Shown: piece after piece, positions 33,066-34,583 of the stretch
Position numbering within the stretch: the stretch's first letter is position 1
How the letters are laid out: each line of letters starts with the position of its first letter
Assembly (NCBI GenBank): GCA_013815785.1
Contig: JACDFO010000003.1
Location: 1-34,583 of the forward strand
DNA length: 34,583 bases
Origin: Candidatus Saccharimonadota bacterium
GTDB taxonomy: Bacteria; Patescibacteriota; Saccharimonadia; Saccharimonadales; JACDFO01
Reading direction: 5' to 3'
Translations under genes and position numbers: made by a program
Notes under the pieces: model-generated
The model's input: only the letters and a program-made list of their open reading frames with translations
Database searches by the model: none
Told to the model about the DNA's origin: nothing

Positions 33066-33111
33066 CCTACGATTACCCACTTCCATCAGTCTACTACCCA
33101 CTTCATCCCAC
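33066..33111 (-). promoter_or_regulatory. MraZ operator: 10-bp-periodic GTGGG boxes
   Basis: On the minus strand GTGGG occurs at 33107-33111, 33097-33101 and 33076-33080, with GTAGG at 33066-33070. The spacings are 10, 21 and 10 bp, i.e. one helical turn with one degenerate site. Known MraZ sites are TGGGN boxes separated by 5 bp, which gives the same period. They end about 67 bases before the mraZ start. Confidence 0.65.
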
Positions 33112-33174
33112 ATGCAAGTACTTTATACATATAATCCCCCTCTTTTCCCACACTTATCCACAGATTTACGCAAT

Positions 33175-33204
33175 TTAAAAAACACACCACAACATGTGGT
33201 GTGT
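33175..33204 (-). terminator. Intrinsic terminator of the gene at 33229
   Basis: ACACACCACA (33182-33191) pairs perfectly with TGTGGTGTGT (33195-33204) over a 3-base loop. On the minus strand it is followed by a T run (complement of 33176-33182). It lies 25 bases past the stop codon. Confidence 0.85.
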
Positions 33205-33228
33205 CAGACAAGTTTCTATGCGCTAGAT

Positions 33229-33669
33229 TTATAGGTTTGGAGTTTGTTCAGGTGTGACAACGATTTTCAGATCGCTTGGATTTTCTGGCAGCCCTACTTC
33301 ACTACTCTGTTGGCTTTCTGGTCCATTAAAATAAGTATCGATACGGTTAACTGCTGCAGCTGCAGTCTCTTGAGCGATTTCACCAGCGGCTTGAATTACT
33401 TCTTGACCTTGAGGCGTAAGCACTGTTGCAGTTGCAGCAAGACCAAGTAATACTCGACGTCCTACACTAGTTACGTTACGTGGATGAGAACGCGTCCAAT
33501 CAGCCCTGTCAGCTGCTCGCTCACTAATAGAATCAGCGTAGCTCTGGTCTAATGCGGTAGTAAACTTATCGAAATCCGCCTGCGATGCAGCTGGAGTTGA
33601 GGGAAATGTATAACCTTGAGATTCAAGTTGAGACTGAATGCTTAGCGATTGATTGTTTGTTTCGTTCAT
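33229..33669 (-). CDS. Hypothetical protein with a central hydrophobic stretch
   Basis: The 146-residue protein belongs to no family I know. A polar helical N-terminus (about 1-65) leads to a basic pair and a hydrophobic stretch (RRVLLGLAATATVL, about 70-83), then an Ala/Glu-rich helix and a disordered acidic-Pro end. The hydrophobic part is short for a membrane helix but could tether the protein. It is a clean transcription unit: a consensus-like promoter ends 9 bases before the ATG and a strong terminator follows the stop. No Shine-Dalgarno is present, so translation is probably leaderless. Confidence 0.7.
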   Translation of the reverse strand: MNETNNQSLSIQSQLESQGYTFPSTPAASQADFDKFTTALDQSYADSISERAADRADWTRSHPRNVTSVGRRVLLGLAATATVLTPQGQEVIQAAGEIAQETAAAAVNRIDTYFNGPESQQSSEVGLPENPSDLKIVVTPEQTPNL

Positions 33670-33678
33670 AGTGTTTAC

Positions 33679-33707
33679 ATAATAGCATACTGTTTGTGCT
33701 TTGTCAA
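33679..33707 (-). promoter_or_regulatory. Consensus-like promoter, copy 1
   Basis: On the minus strand TTGACA (33702-33707) and TATTAT (33679-33684) are separated by 17 bp. The -10 ends 9 bases before the ATG at 33669. It lies within a 26-bp sequence (33683-33708) repeated exactly at 33914-33939. Confidence 0.8.
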
Positions 33708-33719
33708 TGTTATAGCCTG

Positions 33720-33755
33720 AAATAAATAATCCACCACTCTTTTGAAGCGGTGGAT
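33720..33755 (-). terminator. Intrinsic terminator of the 41-residue gene
   Basis: On the minus strand ATCCACCGCTT pairs with AGAG-TGGTGGAT as 11 pairs with two G-U, across 33729-33755. It is followed by a T-rich run (complement of 33720-33728). It begins about 22 bases past the stop at 33777 and ends before the next promoter. Confidence 0.7.
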
Positions 33756-33776
33756 CGGAAAATTAACGAAGGGTGT

Positions 33777-33902
33777 TTAGATAACCCAGCCGTTTGCGGT
33801 TTCGGTCTGGACTGGCTTATTCCAAAGAGTAAGCTTGGCAACCAGACGTCGGTGCAACGGTTGTGATTTTTTGCTTGGGTGTTTGTATTTGTCAGGAAAC
33901 AT
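33777..33902 (-). CDS. 41-residue basic small protein
   Basis: The frame from the ATG at 33902 to the TAA at 33777 encodes 41 residues: a basic start (MFPDKYKHPSKKSQPLHRR) and a more hydrophobic end (LVAKLTLWNKPVQTETANGW). It is too short to be found by length alone. The support is its own consensus-like promoter, whose -10 ends 7 bases before the ATG, and an intrinsic terminator after the stop. Its product is unknown. If the ATG were not used, this unit would be a small RNA of about 180 bases. Confidence 0.55.
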   Translation of the reverse strand: MFPDKYKHPSKKSQPLHRRLVAKLTLWNKPVQTETANGWVI

Positions 33903-33909
33903 AAACACA

Positions 33910-33938
33910 ATTCTAGCATACTGTTTGTGCTTTGTCAA
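33910..33938 (-). promoter_or_regulatory. Consensus-like promoter, copy 2
   Basis: On the minus strand TTGACA (33933-33938) and TAGAAT (33910-33915) are 17 bp apart. The predicted start is one or two bases before the ATG at 33902. The 26 bp at 33914-33939 are identical to 33683-33708. Confidence 0.8.
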
Positions 33939-33951
33939 TATTCTGTTTATG

Positions 33952-34583
33952 CTATTGGTCTGCTCTGATGTGTTTTACTGTTTCGCCGAACCATTCCGCA
34001 CTGGCGCGAACCTTGCGTTTCATACCGTGTTCTCTATCGACATGTATCAGACCGAATTTTGGCCACCAGCCATATTTCCATTCAAAATTATCTAGCAGAC
34101 TCCAGTGGAAATAGCCTCGCAGATCCACTCCCTCGCTGATGGCTCTCTCCATGGCTATCAGTGTTTCTTCTATCCACCATTGCCGATGCTGATCGCTGTA
34201 ATCTGCTACACCGTTTTCCGTTACAAATATGGGTTTTTTGAATCGCGTCCAGGTGCGAAGTAAAAGCGGATACAAACCTTCAGGTTCCATATACCAACCC
34301 ATATCATTCAGGGGCACAGTCGGATCAGCCTTTTTCATAAGGCCGATGTAATAATCTGTAAAGTAATAATTGATTCCTACGAAATCCTGTTGATTCTTAA
34401 TACGGAGTAAAAACCACCAATTCCAAAAATATCTCATCCACTTGGTAGATGTTTGATCCAAAGCATTATGTGGCCGCTTTGCCTGAATATTGGCCAGCTG
34501 TTGCGCAACTCCAACTTGTAGGCTTGGATGCGATGCTTTTAAAATCTTATAGGCACGTTTGTGTGCTCTGGTCAGGTTCCAAT
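33952..34583 (-). CDS. GH1-family beta-glucosidase, C-terminal part
   Basis: The frame is open from the window edge (34583) to the TAG at 33952, about 210 residues; the N-terminus is outside. FVTENGVAD contains the catalytic nucleophile Glu of GH1 (codon at 34216-34218). DFVGINYY, RGYFHWSLLDNFEW and KYGWWPKFGLIHVD are the family's sugar-binding and C-terminal signatures. The earlier part (AHKRAYKILKASHPSLQVGVAQ) also fits. The acid/base NEP motif would lie upstream, outside the window. The enzyme should split beta-linked glucosides, giving the cell sugar from its host or surroundings. No signal peptide can be judged. Confidence 0.93.
   Translation of the reverse strand, partial: WNLTRAHKRAYKILKASHPSLQVGVAQQLANIQAKRPHNALDQTSTKWMRYFWNWWFLLRIKNQQDFVGINYYFTDYYIGLMKKADPTVPLNDMGWYMEPEGLYPLLLRTWTRFKKPIFVTENGVADYSDQHRQWWIEETLIAMERAISEGVDLRGYFHWSLLDNFEWKYGWWPKFGLIHVDREHGMKRKVRASAEWFGETVKHIRADQ

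Noticed and set aside
33154..33162. Perfect DnaA box TTATCCACA upstream of mraZ
   Set aside because: About 0.26 perfect matches are expected by chance on both strands of this window, and there is no cluster of boxes or AT-rich unwinding element, so it is not an origin. DnaA control of dcw remains only a thought.
1..34583. UGA recoded to glycine, as in some CPR lineages
   Set aside because: Several well-bounded genes end in TGA, including umuC and the UmuD-like gene, and no conserved domain is interrupted by in-frame TGA.
1..34583. Insertion sequences, prophage or integrase-type islands
   Set aside because: No transposase, integrase or phage structural gene was found; the only mobile-like signals are the small repeat-bounded elements reported above.

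Overview
The window looks like chromosomal DNA of a Patescibacteria (CPR) bacterium, most probably a Candidatus Saccharibacteria (TM7) relative. This rests on gene content rather than on any search. The reasons are a stripped-down division and cell-wall cluster, a protein joining sigma region 4 to HARE-type helices, a stand-alone VirD4/HerA-like ATPase, a DUF3048 protein, many short proteins without recognisable family, and few metabolic genes. UGA is used as an ordinary stop codon (umuC, for example, ends in TGA), so this is not one of the CPR lineages that read UGA as glycine.

Layout. Positions 1-154 hold the tail of a membrane-anchored surface protein, followed by gltX. A 433-bp GC-rich island with 13-bp inverted ends (1694-2126) carries a small unknown gene. 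A large minus-strand ATPase and a divergent DUF3048 gene follow. From 6202 to 13933 there are two sensor kinase / response regulator pairs. Between them lie a umuDC-like mutagenesis operon, whose UmuD appears to have lost both catalytic residues, and tRNA-Glu(CUC). An elaborately paired intergenic element (6202-6418) shares a hairpin core with an inverted copy at 8795-8866; together they bracket the first kinase-regulator pair. From 14023 to 22294 come housekeeping genes: a pseudouridine synthase, an unknown helical protein ending in a possible sliding-clamp-binding motif, der, pth, dprA, a zinc-ribbon miniprotein and topA. The sigma4-HARE regulator and a hypothetical gene come next. From 24564 to 32999 the minus strand carries a compact dcw cluster, in transcription order mraZ, rsmH, ftsL-like, ftsI, mraY, ftsW, murG, ftsQ. 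The window ends with two small genes behind duplicated promoters and the C-terminal part of a GH1 beta-glucosidase.

How the parts work together. The dcw genes make lipid II (MraY, MurG), polymerise and cross-link it at the septum (FtsW, FtsI) and hold the divisome together (FtsQ, FtsL). 10-bp-periodic boxes upstream of mraZ look like targets for MraZ autoregulation. GltX, tRNA-Glu, Pth, Der, RsmH and the RluB-type synthase serve translation. DprA, TopA and the UmuC polymerase serve DNA uptake, topology and damage tolerance.

A repeated feature of the window is a good -10 box only 7-10 bases before the start codon (gltX, the ATPase, DUF3048, der, topA and both small genes near 33.7-33.9 kb), which predicts leaderless or nearly leaderless mRNAs. 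Most of the unexplained signal is in intergenic DNA: 6202-6418, 8419-8951, 18352-18851, 23964-24563 and 32196-32636 all contain long complementary segments suggestive of structured RNAs. Assignments come from reading motifs; no alignments or folding programs were run.
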